NCBI RefSeq assembly: GCF_964019845.1
Contig: NZ_OZ026465.1
Span: forward strand, 682,001-746,000
DNA from: Spiroplasma endosymbiont of Labia minor
Lineage (GTDB): Bacteria; Bacillota_I; Bacilli_A; Mycoplasmatales; Mycoplasmataceae
DNA length: 64,000 nucleotides
Reading direction: 5' to 3'
Shown here piece after piece: positions 1-11,491 of the stretch. The position numbers and the translations under genes are program-made. The notes beneath the pieces were generated by a model. The model was not told where the DNA came from, made no database searches, and saw only the letters and a list, made by a program, of their open reading frames with translations. Position 1 is the stretch's first letter; every line of letters starts with the position of its first letter.

Positions 1-1362
1 TCATTCTTTTCTATCTGTCAAAGATTGAGTAATTCTTTGTTTACCTCATTTTGGATTTGTCGATATTTTTTGTAATTCATCAAATATTTGTGTTTTTACT
101 TTTTCAATATTAACAAATCATTGCTTTGTTGCGCGATAAATAACAGGTTTTTTAGTTCTTCAATCATGCGGATATGAATGGCTAAAAGAATATTTAAATA
201 ATAAGTTATTTTTATCTTCCAATTTTTTTATAACAATATCATTAGTTTTTTCATAAAACTGACCAATTAAATCCGGGTCATTTATTTCCTCTGTAAAAAT
301 ACCACGATCATTTAATGGTGCAAAGACATTAATATTATTATTTTTACCAATAATATAGTCATCTTCTCCAAAACCTGTTGCGGTGTGAACTAATCCAGTT
401 CCACCATCATCTCTAACGTGATGACCTAAGACGATTTTTGAAATATTTTCATACAATGGATGTTTATATAAAGCAGATGTAATATCTTTTCCTTTAAAAG
501 TTGCAAGTATTTGATAATTATTAACATTTATTTTGTCAAAAACATCATTTAATAAATTTTCAGCGATAATATATACTTCATTATTCTCATTATTTTTAAC
601 ACGTAAATAATTAATATTTTCTCCAACAGCTATTAATTGATTTGCAGGAATAGTTCATGGAGTTGTTGTTCAAACAACTGCAAAATCACCTTTTTTTACC
701 GTGTTATAATCTTCAACAATTTCCATTTTTACATATATTGATGTTGTCATGACATCTTTATATTCAATTTCAGCTTCAGCTAAAGCTGATTCTGATGATG
801 GCGATCAATAAATTGGTTTTAAATCTCGATAAACTAATTTTTTCTCAAACATTTTTGCAAATAATTTCATTTCATTTATTACATAATCTTTTGTTAGAGT
901 CACATATTTTTTATTATAATCTGTAAATACACCTAATCTTGTAAAACCTTTGGTTTGAATCTCAATTTGTTCAAGTGCATATTTTTCAGCTAATTTTCTA
1001 AATTCAACTTTATTTGTTGTTTTTCTGTCAACTCCTGATTTTACAATTGCATTTTCAATTGGCAAGCCGTGAGTATCTCACCCTAAAATAAATGGCGCTT
1101 TATAACCAGTTGAATTTTTGTATCTAATTATAAAATCTTTCAATGTTTTATTTAAAGCATGGCCAACATGAATTGAACCATTTGCATATGGTGGTCCATC
1201 GTGTAAAATAAATAGTGGTTTGCCATCATTTAATTTTTGCTTTTTATTATAAATATCTTTTTCAATTCAAAATTGTTCAATTTTAGGTTCTTTTTCGCTC
1301 AAACCTGCTCTCATTTCAAAATCTGTTTTACCAATTAATAAGGTCTCTTTGTAATCTGCCAT
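1..1362 (-). CDS. ileS: Isoleucyl-tRNA synthetase, N-terminal part (cut by window edge)
   Basis: Class I aminoacyl-tRNA synthetase that charges tRNA-Ile in the cytoplasm. The 454 residues present include the N-terminal Rossmann catalytic domain with the HIGH signature HVGH at residues 65-68 (context [13 protein letters not shown]) and the start of the CP1 editing insertion ([21 protein letters not shown]). The KMSKS loop and anticodon domain lie beyond the window. The ATG is preceded by GGAG about 8 nt upstream. The frame is open only with TGA read as Trp. It is last in the division-gene series, separated from the coiled-coil gene by a hairpin terminator, so it probably has its own promoter. 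No T-box leader is visible. Confidence 0.97.
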
Positions 1363-1376
1363 TATATTTTCTCCTT

Positions 1377-1405
1377 AAAAAATACGCAACTTTTGCGTAT
1401 TTTTT
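1377..1405 (-). terminator. Intrinsic terminator between the coiled-coil gene and ileS
   Basis: Perfect 9-bp stem (AATACGCAA / TTGCGTATT, 1381-1389 and 1393-1401) with a 3-nt loop, and A/T runs on both sides, so it could work in both directions. It lies downstream of the 1458-1946 gene and just before the ileS start. Confidence 0.75.
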
Positions 1406-1457
1406 ATCTACATTATATTTAATTTATTTATAAAGAATAACTTCATTATAGAGTTGC

Positions 1458-1946
1458 TTATTTTATTGCTTTAACAATTTGATTTGTGATCAATTCTGCA
1501 ACTTTTGCTTGTTCATCATCGGTGAAACGAAATATTTTTGAATTTTTTTGAATAAAATCTTCAATTAAAGTTAAAATTGTTTGATTTTTTGTTTTTGCAT
1601 TTTCAATTTCTTTTAATAATGTAACAATTTTGTTTCTCATTAAAAAAGAAAAATCTACTGCTTTCATTACAATTTTTTCTGCGTTATGTCTTGCAACTTC
1701 AAATGCTTCTTTTGTTTTTTGAACACCTTCACTTAAATAATTCTTTTGACCTTCAAATAATTTAAGCTCAGCTTTTAAATGAACAATTTCTTCTTCTAAT
1801 TCTAAAATTTTGACATCTCTTTTAATTGAAATTTCTTCATCTTTTGTTAGTTCTGTTTCTTTTTCTTCACTCAAATTTTTTGCTTGTTCTAAAATAATAT
1901 TTGAATCATCAAATAAATCGTCTTTGATTTTAGTTCCATAATCCAT
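1458..1946 (-). CDS. Small coiled-coil protein in DivIVA-like position
   Basis: A 162-aa soluble protein, mostly charged helix. Residues about 30-110 are rich in E, K, L and heptad-like, consistent with a coiled coil. No signal peptide or membrane segment. The ATG has GGAG about 10 nt upstream. In related Mollicutes and Firmicutes a DivIVA-family protein sits between the ftsZ/sepF genes and ileS, and the position and coiled-coil character fit that. However, the usual DivIVA N-terminal membrane-binding motif is not evident (it starts MDYGTKIKDDLFDD), so the assignment rests mainly on position. Confidence 0.55.
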   Translation of the reverse strand: MDYGTKIKDDLFDDSNIILEQAKNLSEEKETELTKDEEISIKRDVKILELEEEIVHLKAELKLFEGQKNYLSEGVQKTKEAFEVARHNAEKIVMKAVDFSFLMRNKIVTLLKEIENAKTKNQTILTLIEDFIQKNSKIFRFTDDEQAKVAELITNQIVKAIK

Positions 1947-1994
1947 ATTCTTATCACTCCTCTTGTATTATACTTTATATTTAAACTTATATTG

Positions 1995-2957
1995 CTAATT
2001 GTTGTATTTACTTATAAAATTTTTAACGCACAAAACAAATTCATCATAATGTACTATTTGCGATCTTACATGTCCTGCTTGTTCAAAAAGTTTTATTTCG
2101 TTTATATTTAATTGATCTATTTTTTCTTTATGTTCATACATATTTACACAATCCTGAAAACTCACAACTGCATCATCTTTTGCATGAATAAATAATGTTG
2201 GCACTGATTTGTTTTTATATTCATTTGTAAAATTTAATTTAAATAAATCTACATTATAATCATTTTTAAACACTGAAATGATTTCATTCATAATCGTTTC
2301 TAAAAGTGTGGTATTAATTTTAGAAAATCTATTGAGTATTAAATTTTCTATCACCGATATTGCAGAATTGTATGATGAATCAGAAATAATTCATTTAGTA
2401 TTATAGTTTTTCAATAATTCAAAAGAAGTTGCATTTAAATAATTAATTGTGAATGCACCCATAGATGAGCCAATATAATTAATTTCAATTGCATTGTATT
2501 GCGAAATTAAAAATTCACTGGCACTTATTAAATCATTCACCTCTGAAAAACCAAAACTAGTAATTAAACCATCAGAATCTCCATGATTTCTAAAATCAAA
2601 TGCCAAAATGTTGTAACCCAGTTCCGCAAGAAAGTAAGCATGATAAAATGCTGGTAATTTTGATGAAGAATAACCGTGTGTTGTTATTATCCATTTTTTA
2701 ACATTTTGATTTGCAACATAAATTATTCCAACCAAATTTAAATTATCACTAGTTTTGAAAGTGACATTTTCTAAAACTAAATCTTCTGGAACTGAAATTT
2801 TATTATGACCTGTTTGAAAATTAATCATTTCATTAAAAGTTTGAATTCAATTAACAGCTAAAAAAGAATTATCAGCTATTTTAATACTAGTTGTAAAATG
2901 TTTTTGAAATTGTTTAATCATCATTTTGACAATTACATTAATCATAAAATCACTCAT
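1995..2957 (-). CDS. Alpha/beta hydrolase (serine hydrolase family)
   Basis: A 320-aa cytoplasmic alpha/beta-hydrolase-fold protein. It has the oxyanion strand ITTHGYSSSK, the nucleophile elbow YIGSSMGAF (G-x-S-x-G), an acid in the segment FIHAKDDAVVSF and a catalytic histidine in FEQAGHVRS, in the expected order. The substrate cannot be inferred; relatives are annotated as esterases or lysophospholipases. I chose the ATG at 2957, giving an N-terminal helix before the hydrolase core; an internal ATG at 2828 is also possible. It interrupts the usual sepF-to-ileS order and probably has no division role. Confidence 0.85.
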
Positions 2958-3025
2958 TTCTACAACTATTTCAATAATATAATATCTAAAAAAATTATAA
3001 AATTAGCATAATTTGTCACTAAAAA

Positions 3026-3086
3026 AACATTATAAATAAAATTACAACCATTAAATAATTTATGTTATAACTTTATTTATAATGTT
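3026..3086. repeat. 15-bp perfect inverted repeat downstream of sepF
   Basis: AACATTATAAATAAA (3026-3040) and its exact reverse complement (3072-3086) enclose 31 nt. It directly follows the sepF stop in the direction of transcription and may form a terminator-like hairpin, although it is AT-only apart from one G-C pair per arm. Confidence 0.45.
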
Positions 3087-3089
3087 CAA

Positions 3090-3431
3090 TTAATAAAATT
3101 TCACTGGAATATTAAATTGATACATATCTTTTTTTAATTTACTATAAGTACCACCATGGGCATACATGACTCCAGAAAGAAATAGAATAAGTGATTTTCT
3201 TTCTCCAAGTTCTAATGATTCCAAATTAACAGTAATTTTTCTAAATCTAATTAAAGTATCTGCAATTTCTTGAAGACCTTTGAAATTTTCAGGTAAAAAA
3301 TGTGTTTTATGCGATGATGCATCAAAAGTATCTGCAGATCCAATTGTAAATTCTTGTGTTTTTTCAGCTTCATTTTCTAAATGTGTAGTAACAGGTACTA
3401 CAAAAGATTTCTTTTTACTAAAAAGTCCCAT
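3090..3431 (-). CDS. sepF: Cell division protein SepF
   Basis: 113-aa SepF/YlmF family protein, a membrane-associated FtsZ partner that bundles FtsZ filaments at the septum. The C-terminal SepF domain is visible (IADTLIRFRKITVNLESLE, then RKSLILFLSGVMYAHGG and a final strand MYQFNIPVKFY). The N-terminal MGLFSKKKSF could be the membrane-contact segment. It starts 4 nt after the ftsZ stop, so the two are translationally coupled in one operon. The family is usually about 130-150 aa; this one has a short linker. Confidence 0.85.
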   Translation of the reverse strand: MGLFSKKKSFVVPVTTHLENEAEKTQEFTIGSADTFDASSHKTHFLPENFKGLQEIADTLIRFRKITVNLESLELGERKSLILFLSGVMYAHGGTYSKLKKDMYQFNIPVKFY

Positions 3432-3435
3432 TTTA

Positions 3436-4617
3436 TCACGTTTTTCTTAAAAATGTTGGAAAATCTCCATCATCGTCATCATCTTGTTGTTCTTGTACAT
3501 TGGCAGTTGGTTTAACAACTTTCATTTCATTATTGTCATTTTGATTATCATAACGTGATGGTTGTTGTGGTTGCATTCTACGTGAAGAATATGAATATTC
3601 TGGCTCGGTATTATTTGGTTCTTCATATTGAATTGATTGTTCTGGTTGATAATCATCATCCACAACTGCATCATCAAAACCAGTTGCAATAACTGTGACA
3701 ATTAATTCATCATTTAAATGTTCATTAACAGCTGCACCAAAGATAACATTCAATTCATCTCCTGCTGCTTGTTCTATTATATCTACAGCATCATGTGCAT
3801 CATTTAATGACATATTTAATCCACCTGTAACGTTAACAATAGCTGATTTTGCGCCACGAATTGATGTTTCCAATAATGATGATGTAATAGCTTTGTTTGC
3901 AGCTTCAATTGCTTTATCTGGTCCAGAACCGATTCCGATTCCAAACAAAGCATTTCCTCTTCCTTTTAAAACAGTTCTAACATCTGCAAAATCTAAATTA
4001 ACTAATGCAGGTACAGCAATTAAATCTGTAATTGTTTGAACACCTTGTTTTAAAACGTTATCTGCCTCTTTAAATGAATCTTGAATTGGAATATTTCCAA
4101 TAATTTCCAATAAGCGGTCATTTGAAATGACAATCAAAGAGTCAACGTGTTTTTTTAACTCAGCCACTCCCTGAATTGCATAAGAATTTCTCATTCTACC
4201 TTCAAATCTAAATGGTTTAGTTACTATAGCGACAACTAAAGCTCCTGTTTCTTGTGCAATTCTTGCAATTTCTGGTGCGGCTCCAGTTCCGGTTCCTCCA
4301 CCCATTCCAGCTGCAATAAATATTAAATCACTATCTTTTAAATGATCTTTAATTGATGGTTCACTTTCAATTGCAGCTTGTCTACCAATTTCTGGGTTAG
4401 CACCAGCTCCTAAACCTTTTGATACTTGCTCACCTAAAATTATTTTATTTGATACAGGAGATGCAGCTAAAACTTGTGCATCTGTATTTGCGATAATAAA
4501 TTCAACACCTTGAACAGATTCTTGAACCATTCTATTTACAGCATTACATCCCCCGCCACCAATACCAATAACTTTGATTCTTGCTGTTTGTGAAAATTTA
4601 TTGTCATATTGAGCCAT
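3436..4617 (-). CDS. ftsZ: Cell division GTPase FtsZ
   Basis: 393-aa tubulin homologue forming the Z ring. Visible features: N-terminal nucleotide-binding [13 protein letters not shown] (about residues 18-30), tubulin signature GGGTGTG at 106-112, T7-loop NLDFADV, a Q/N/D-rich variable linker, and the conserved C-terminal peptide DFPTFLRKT, which docks FtsA/SepF. The ribosome-binding site AAGGAAGGA precedes the ATG. Length and motifs are typical, so it should be functional. It lies between ftsA-like and sepF in the same orientation. Confidence 0.99.
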   Translation of the reverse strand: MAQYDNKFSQTARIKVIGIGGGGCNAVNRMVQESVQGVEFIIANTDAQVLAASPVSNKIILGEQVSKGLGAGANPEIGRQAAIESEPSIKDHLKDSDLIFIAAGMGGGTGTGAAPEIARIAQETGALVVAIVTKPFRFEGRMRNSYAIQGVAELKKHVDSLIVISNDRLLEIIGNIPIQDSFKEADNVLKQGVQTITDLIAVPALVNLDFADVRTVLKGRGNALFGIGIGSGPDKAIEAANKAITSSLLETSIRGAKSAIVNVTGGLNMSLNDAHDAVDIIEQAAGDELNVIFGAAVNEHLNDELIVTVIATGFDDAVVDDDYQPEQSIQYEEPNNTEPEYSYSSRRMQPQQPSRYDNQNDNNEMKVVKPTANVQEQQDDDDDGDFPTFLRKT

Positions 4618-4726
4618 AATATATTCCTTCCTTAATTCATTTTGTATTTAAAATAAAAAACACAAATTATTCTTTAATATTATACACACATAATATATTT
4701 TTGAATACTTTTGTGCATTTGCTAAA

Positions 4727-6211
4727 TTAAAATTTTTTGTTTTGTTGATTATGTAATTGTTGATAAATTGGCTTGTTTGGATCTAATCCTTTTAAATTGT
4801 TATGGTGTGCACCCGGTCTAATACTTCCATTTGAAGGCATAAATTCCGGTTGCGAATTTTGATTTTGTATCATCATTTGTTGTTGTTGATAATTTGGTTG
4901 CATTTGATTAATTTTGTGTTCCGGCATTCTTTGTTGTTGCATTCCGTTGTTATTATTCATTGCATTTTGTTGATTAACATTTGACTCTAAAATATTACTA
5001 TCTCATTCTGAATATTTAGGATTAGCTAATCCCTTATTAATTTTGTGATTTATTATAGCCGCTCCAGTTAATGCAATTGTTCAAATCTCATTTGCTCCAA
5101 TAATTTGTGAAAAATAAACTTTTTGCTTAGATATATTCGATCTTCTCAATAACGATGTAAATCCTGAAATATTTGTAATTTTACCTACATGATAAATTGT
5201 GATTTCTGAATTTGTTTTTGTCTTTAAATCATTTTCTATATAGAAATCCATTTTATCAATAATTTCATTTATTTCTTCTAAAATTATTGCTTTAATTTGC
5301 TCGACAGAATATTCTTTTGTTTGTTTGGAAATCTTATCATATTTTCTATAAATTAATGAATTATCCATATCGTCATATTTAAAATCTGTTAAATTAAATA
5401 AATATCCCTCTATCACTTGAGGTTTCGCATTCATTTTTTTTGCAATATTAGTAATCATTTTATTTAAGCCTATTTTTAATTGACGATAATAAGTCAATGT
5501 CTCTCTTGCAAAGAAAGATAATGAAACACAATCATAATCCCAATTGACTAAAACATTTACACTATTTTTAAAATCACTATGTTGAATAGCGACATTTGCA
5601 AGTGCAAATGGACTAATTATCATATTTAATAAATTAACTTTTGCTAATTTCAGTACCGAATAATGTGAATTTACTAATTCTGTTGGAAGAAAATAAACAT
5701 TGGCATTGATGGTTAATTTATGTGCAAATTTATTTAAAGGCTTAACACCTTTGATAATATTATCATCTATAACAAATCTAGTCGGTCTAATTAATACAAC
5801 TGATTCATTTTTATTAAAATTTGATTTTGAAAAATCATTATTAATTTCATTTATTAAATTTTGTGTTATTTTAACAGGCGAATTTGAACCGGGTAATGTA
5901 AGTATTCTAGATAATGATGATTCTAAAATTTTAATTTTATTTGTTGGCAACACAAGCGCAACATTTTCAATTTTTGTTGAGTGTTCTCTTTCGTATTTAT
6001 CAATTGCATTACGAAGATGTCTACCTATTAACTTTGGATCGGCAACTACACCATCATCTGTCAAGAAAAGACCTTTTTCTCTATATTTATAAATAACTTT
6101 TATAGTTTTTTTGGATTGCCCGTTTACGATATTTAAATAACGATATTTAACTACTTCAAAACGTATTTCAGTTTTTGTTATTTCTAAAGATGCATATTTT
6201 TCTGTACGCAT
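4727..6211 (-). CDS. ftsA: Divergent FtsA-like cell division protein with Q/N-rich tail
   Basis: 494-aa protein in the ftsA position between rsmH and ftsZ. The actin-fold pattern is recognisable but diverged: an N-terminal beta strand ASLEITKTEIRFEVV; a segment like the FtsA second phosphate loop (NVLVNWDYDCVSLSFFAR, lacking the usual DIGGGTTD glycines); the following ITNIAKKM helix; and a C-terminal HVGKITNISGFTSLLRR. The last about 90 residues are low-complexity Q/N/M-rich. Loss of the glycine-rich phosphate loop suggests altered or absent ATP binding. The N-terminal domain resembles the SHS2 entry of FtsA. A conserved hypothetical protein replacing FtsA is the alternative. Confidence 0.7.
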
Positions 6212-6235
6212 AAATTACTAAGTCCTTTCTAAAAT

Positions 6236-7150
6236 TCATAATTTCGCACTATGCGAACGATTATTTTTTTGTACTTCCTCATTTGTTGGTAAGATTCCAC
6301 GTTTTGTGATTAACTTGAAATCATGTTTTACATTTAATCTTATTGGTAAATTACGTTCGATTTTGTCTAATTCAGAAATTGTCAGTGAACGAAAAAAATC
6401 TTTAACAATTTTTTCTTCCAATGAATGAAAAGTTATTACAACTAACCTACCGTTTGTATTTAAAAGTTCTGCAGCCTGTTGAAGACCATCTTTTAATGCC
6501 GATAATTCATCATTGACATAAATTCTTAAAGCCTGAAAAATTTTTTTGGCAGGATGTTTTGATTGTTTTAATATTTTTTGTGGAAGCGATTTTTTGATAA
6601 TTTCCACTAATTTTAATGTTGTATTAATTTCATTAGTTTTTCTATATTTTTCAATTTGTCTTGCAATTTGTAAAGAAAATTTTTCTTCTCCATATTGTCG
6701 AAAAATTCTTATAATTTTATCAACAGGATATGTATTAACAATTATACTAGCTGTTAGAGTTTGTTTTTGATCCATGCGCATATCTAATGGCCCATCAAAA
6801 CGATATGAAAAGCCTCGATTTGCTTGATCCAATTGTGGAGATGAAATTCCTAAATCCATTAAAATACCATCTACTTTGAAAATTCCTTCCAATGCTAATA
6901 GAAATTTTAATTGTCTAAAATTACCTCAAATTAATTTATAATTTGAATTAATTTTATTTAATTTTGCTCTTGAGAGTTTAATTGCTTGTTCATCTTGGTC
7001 AATTGCATAAAGCATGCCATTTGATATTTTTTTTAATATCTCAGATGAATGTCCACCACGGCCCAATGTGGTATCAACATAAATTCCATCTGCTTTAATA
7101 TTTAATGAGTTAATACTTTCTTGCAATAGAACCGAGAAATGTTCATTCAT
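6236..7150 (-). CDS. rsmH: 16S rRNA (cytosine-1402 N4)-methyltransferase RsmH
   Basis: 304-aa SAM-dependent methyltransferase (MraW/RsmH) that modifies C1402 in the decoding centre of 16S rRNA. SAM motif [15 protein letters not shown] near residues 25-39, acidic loop [19 protein letters not shown], the conserved [29 protein letters not shown] and [17 protein letters not shown]. Ribosome-binding site AAAAGGA upstream of the ATG. It follows mraZ by 45 nt and is probably co-transcribed with it. Confidence 0.98.
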
Positions 7151-7195
7151 ATTTATTTGTCCTTTTCTAATATGAAATCATAAAATTTCATGATT

Positions 7196-7636
7196 CTATT
7201 TGCTTTTTGCACTATCCAATGCCTGACGTGCATTTTCAATTGAGATAATATTTTTTTCATATTCTAAACGAATTTGAGGATCTCAAAGTTCAATATGGTC
7301 AAACGCACCAATAAAGACAACTTCTTTTTTAATATTGACTTTATCTAGTTGTTCTTGTGAAAGCTTAATTCTTCCTGCAGAATCTATCTCTAAATCTAAT
7401 GATGAAGCACCAATTGAAGAGATTAAGTCATTTATTTTGCCATCAAATTTTGAATAATTTTCAAGCTCGCCTAATCAATAATCAAAACTTTCATCAGTTC
7501 TTAATTCTAGGTGATTTGAGTAACTGGCGTTAATGATTACAGTCTCAGCTAATTTAGCTCGAAATTTAGATGGCACAGTTAATCTTAATTTATCATCTAA
7601 ATTATGTTTATAAGTTCCCATAAATCTTATTGACAT
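7196..7636 (-). CDS. mraZ: Transcriptional regulator MraZ
   Basis: 146-aa MraZ, a ring-forming DNA-binding protein with two AbrB/SpoVT-like domains that controls the division cluster. First domain: MGTYKHNLDDKLRLTVPSKF; second: LDLEIDSAGRIKLSQEQLD, then VVFIGAFDHIELWDP. I chose the ATG at 7636 (GGTG 9 nt upstream); an ATG two codons earlier at 7642 is the alternative. It is first in the dcw cluster and directly downstream of two MraZ-box repeats, as expected for autoregulation. Confidence 0.96.
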
Positions 7637-7645
7637 AATCATTTT

Positions 7646-7662
7646 CACCCACTTTCTCCCAC
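7646..7662 (-). promoter_or_regulatory. MraZ boxes (two GTGGG(A/T)G repeats, 10-bp period)
   Basis: On the minus strand GTGGGAG (7662-7656) and GTGGGTG (7652-7646) are direct repeats spaced 10 bp, one helical turn, between the -10 and the mraZ start. They match the known MraZ-binding repeat family, indicating autoregulation of the division operon. Confidence 0.85.
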
Positions 7663-7670
7663 TAATAAAC

Positions 7671-7698
7671 ATTATACACCGTTTATATGAAATATCAA
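7671..7698 (-). promoter_or_regulatory. Promoter of the mraZ-rsmH-ftsA-ftsZ-sepF cluster
   Basis: -35 TTGATA (7698-7693), 16-bp spacer, -10 TATAAT (7676-7671). The -10 lies 9 bp upstream of the first MraZ box, so bound MraZ would sit over the start of transcription. Confidence 0.8.
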
Positions 7699-7809
7699 TA
7701 ATTTTGATTATTATTTTAGCAAATAAAATCAAAGAATAATTTGCCTAAAAAAATATTTTCCCATTTTGCCCCCGAAAATAATGCATTATTTTCAATTACA
7801 AAATAAAAC

Positions 7810-7863
7810 AAAAAAGTCAAAATAAATATATCTAGTAATAGATATATTTTCTTGACTTTTTTA
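7810..7863 (-). terminator. Strong intrinsic terminator downstream of the surface-protein operon
   Basis: Outer stem AAAAAAGTCAA / TTGACTTTTTT with an inner stem ATATATCT / AGATATAT, flanked by A and T runs. It lies between the end of the 498-aa membrane protein gene and the dcw promoter and insulates the two. Confidence 0.8.
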
Positions 7864-7926
7864 TGTGTGTTTTTTTAAATAAATATCAATTTTTAATTCT
7901 TTTATTAAATTACTTATAAATTGTTT

Positions 7927-9423
7927 TTATTTATAATGTTTTTTCTTTGTTTTCTTTGTTTTTTTAAATAATAACCTAGAATTTTTTTGAAATATTTTAA
8001 AATTATTAAATAATTTACCAAATCAATTTCCAAAATAAAAGTCTTGAATTATTGGAAATATAATTAAAATTAAGCATATAAAAATTGTTGATCATCCACA
8101 TCATGTTCCCTTAATTAGCATAAAATAGATACTAATTGTTGATGAAGATAAGACACCATTATTTACTCATTGCACTATTCAAATATTTTCAAAACTAAAA
8201 GTTAGAAAAAATGAAATAACTAAATAAAAACAATTAAAAACACTTATTGTGTCAACTAATTCTTTATTTAAATAAGATTCAGATGACAAAATTTTTTTAA
8301 ATGAATTTTTATAATTTATCAGATCAGATAATAAATTCATCATAAAATAACGTTTGTATTTATAGTCATGTTGAGTTGAAAATTCACTTCACGAATTATT
8401 TAGTTGTACATTAGAAATTATGTTTTGATAAACTTTTTTGAACCATACAATAATTAAAAGAACAAAAAAGCATTCAAATGATTGGCAAATACTATTAAAA
8501 TAATTCATTCATAAATCATCATCAAGTCTAAATTGATTAAATAATAATAAAGAAAAAATATTATAATTATTTTCTGCTAAAAACAAATTTTGAGTTAATC
8601 CCGTAATAGACTGTATGAAAATAACAATTGGTAAAATTATCAATGAGTTTATCTGAAAAATAAACATCAGAATAAAAATTAATAAAGGTATTAAATTGAT
8701 AAATAATTTAGTGTTTGAAATATCCAATGTATTATCTAAAAAGGCATCATCATTTTTACCTAAAATAAAATATAAAACTAATCCGATGATTATTGCAAGC
8801 AATATAATTTTTAGAGTATCAAATAGGGTTCTTTTAAATATTGCAAAATCTTTATACTTTATTTGATTATTAATATTTGAACATTTAACTAAAATGTTAC
8901 CAATAATTAATCCACTTACAATACTACCTAAATCAATATAAACTACATTATTTTCAAAAAAATTAAATGAAAATAATAAAATTGGAACTGCAAAAATAGT
9001 TGATATAAGTGTATCTTGAATAATAAATTGAATCAGTATTGCAAAAATAAATACTAATCCAACCGTAATACTTGGTTTTAAAAAGCTAAACATCAAGATT
9101 CAAAACCCAGCTGTGCCAAAAGATTTAATAAATAAAATGGTAAACACAGTCATTAAAAATACTTTAATTATTTTGTTAATAAAAATCGGTAAATCACTTT
9201 CTACATTTAATTTCTTTTTTACAATTAATTTATATGCATAATAGAGTATTATAAAAAATGCAAAAATCGCAAGAATAAATAATAAGTTTAAATTTATTGA
9301 TATATTTTTTCTATTTATAAATATAGACCCCATTAATATAGATATTGTTATTAGTAAAAATGACAAAAATCTAATTGCAATTAATGTTTTTGGTTTTTTT
9401 ACATCATCAAAACTATTATTCAT
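7927..9423 (-). CDS. Polytopic membrane protein, unknown function
   Basis: 498 aa with about ten or more hydrophobic segments (for example about residues 17-38, 45-65, 88-130, 195-220, 240-290, 310-330 and 390-450) and short hydrophilic loops; the C-terminus is a Lys-rich cytoplasmic tail (KKTKKTKKKHYK). No transporter signature is recognised. The ATG overlaps the end of the preceding surface-protein gene by 8 nt, so it is translationally coupled and fourth in the surface operon. Read with TGA as Trp it is continuous. A plausible role is partner of the extracellular proteins encoded upstream, but this is inference from position only. Confidence 0.8.
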
Positions 9424-11491
9424 TATTTAAAATATCATCTACAATTTTTCAAATATCTTTATCATCAATAAACGAATAAGTACGAGTTTTATTTTTACTT
9501 ACATATACATATGTATGAACATCAACTGTATTTTTTTGAATTGCAGACAAATTACCAATATCTGATTTCAATGCTTCTAAAGCATAATAATAACTATCAA
9601 AATAAATATAAGGGTCTAAACCTTGTTCTGCTTTTGTTTCACTGAAAATACGATAAACATTATAAATACCGTCTTCAATTAAATCATCATAAGAATGACT
9701 AGCATTATGTCATGATTCAATTTCTCTTTTATTAATGTATTTTCCAGATAAATTAATAGTTTTTTGTAATTGATTAACGGCATCCTCAGCACTTTCACCA
9801 GAAATTATCTTATGACCAAAAACATCATATGCAAAGAATTGTTTTTTTAAAATACCCGATTCATATTCAAATTCTTTTTGTCTGGCCTCTGCTTCTGTTG
9901 GTGCTAAAGCTAGACCATCAACCGATGAAATATCTTGCACATCAAGATAGGTATACATTAATCTTGTGTCTACAATTCCTTCCAAATATAAATAATTGTC
10001 TAGTTCCTCTTTTGTTGCATAAAAATCTTCACGCAATTTATATGTTACTTCACCATTTTCGTTTTTACTTGTTTCTCCACTTAAAATTTGGCTTTTTAAA
10101 GTGCCATCATAATATTTTTTGCTTTCGCTTGTTGAATATGTGTATCCTTGTGAACCATTTACATCGTATAAAATGTCTTCATGAACGCCATAATCATTGC
10201 ATTTGATATTATTTTCATCAACTTTATCTAAATTAGTAAATTTTTGATCATAAAAAATATTAAATCAAATATTATATGCCTCTCTAACATATTGAGTTGG
10301 AATTTCAGCTGGACCTGAAATATTTAAAGGTATATCTTCTCATTTGTAAATTTGAATTTTATTTTCTTGATCTAATGGGTTATCATACAATGATAAAGTA
10401 GAATTAAAAGTTTCATTGGCAGTTAAATTGACTCAATCAAAATCTGAATCATTACCAAAAAAAGAATCACCCTTTGGCAAATAAACTAATTGATAGTCTT
10501 TTTTATTTATTTTAAAATTTTTTGTGTAATAAAATTTTGATATTGTACATGCAGGATCATCACACTGCTTATTTTTTTCTCAACCAGTATTTTCTTTTGA
10601 AAATTCTGCAATATTATATGAATTATCTACATCATCCAAAATTACAGTTTGGCTTGAATCATAAACAACCTCTGTATTATCTGTCAAATTTCTTACTTTA
10701 ATTAATTTTTTGTTAGCTGGAGTTAAATAAACTTTATGATCAGTTTCATATTTCAAAAAGTTAGCGTAATTTAGCTTATTTTCTGTATTAGCACTTGTTC
10801 AAGTATTTTCAAAGTTTGCTTGAATTTTTTGACGTAAACTATCTTTTGTACCATAAATTTCTGTATTTGCAGAAAATACATTAGCATCAATATAATAACC
10901 TTGTGTTAAAGTTGACAACAAATTGGCTTGATCCGTTTTAGAAAAAACGTTGTAATATTTTCCATTAATATAATAGTATAATGATTTTCTTAAACCACCT
11001 TTATAAATGAAACCGTCTTTAGCTTCTTGTGGTGAATCTCATCAATTGACAGAATCATAACTGTATTGTGGTTTAACTAAACCCGCATTAGTATACGTAT
11101 CTAAAGCAGATTGCTTTGTTAATGACACATTACCAAAAGCATCACGATAAATTAACTGATAATTTTGCATATTAGTATCGTAAATTTTATCATTATCTAA
11201 AATATGATATTGATAGTCAGAAATTATCTTTCCAGGATTTGAAGAAGTTTCAAGTGTTTCTATTTTACTTGTTGATGCAATATAGTTATCTAAATCATTA
11301 TTTGAATAAAATTCTTGACCATCATAGGTTCATTGAGTTTTTTGTTCAACTATAGATGATGAATTTTTAATAGAATCAAATAAAACGTTCCGCATTGAGT
11401 TATCTGCAATATTAGCATCTAAAATAGCAGTTCCTGAATTTGCAGTTGCAGACAATAATCCAAAAGACAATAAAATTGTTTTAAAAGCCAT
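9416..11491 (-). CDS. Large surface/secreted protein with repeated aromatic motif
   Basis: 691 aa. A hydrophobic N-terminus (MAFKTILLSFGLLSATANSG) looks like an export signal; no lipobox cysteine. The rest is hydrophilic and rich in Y, N, D and S, typical of mycoplasma surface proteins. Short segments such as YDGQEFYSNNDLDNYI and YDVFGHKIISGESAEDAV resemble segments of the 928-aa protein encoded upstream. Its ATG overlaps the stop of that gene (TAATG), and its 3' end overlaps the next gene, so the operon is tightly coupled. A conserved pair of cysteines (CDDPAC) occurs mid-protein. No known enzyme domain seen. Confidence 0.8.

Noticed and set aside
1362-1457. T-box riboswitch before ileS
   Set aside because: The gap is only about 95 bp and contains just a terminator hairpin; no T-box sequence or specifier loop.
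3695-4039. 114-codon plus-strand frame opposite ftsZ
   Set aside because: Antisense shadow of the ftsZ codon pattern; no ribosome-binding site and no resemblance to a protein family.
7926-7940. TTTATTTATAATGTT also occurs here, matching one arm of the 3026-3086 inverted repeat
   Set aside because: AT-only 15-mer in very AT-rich DNA; a chance match is likely and no inverted partner lies nearby.
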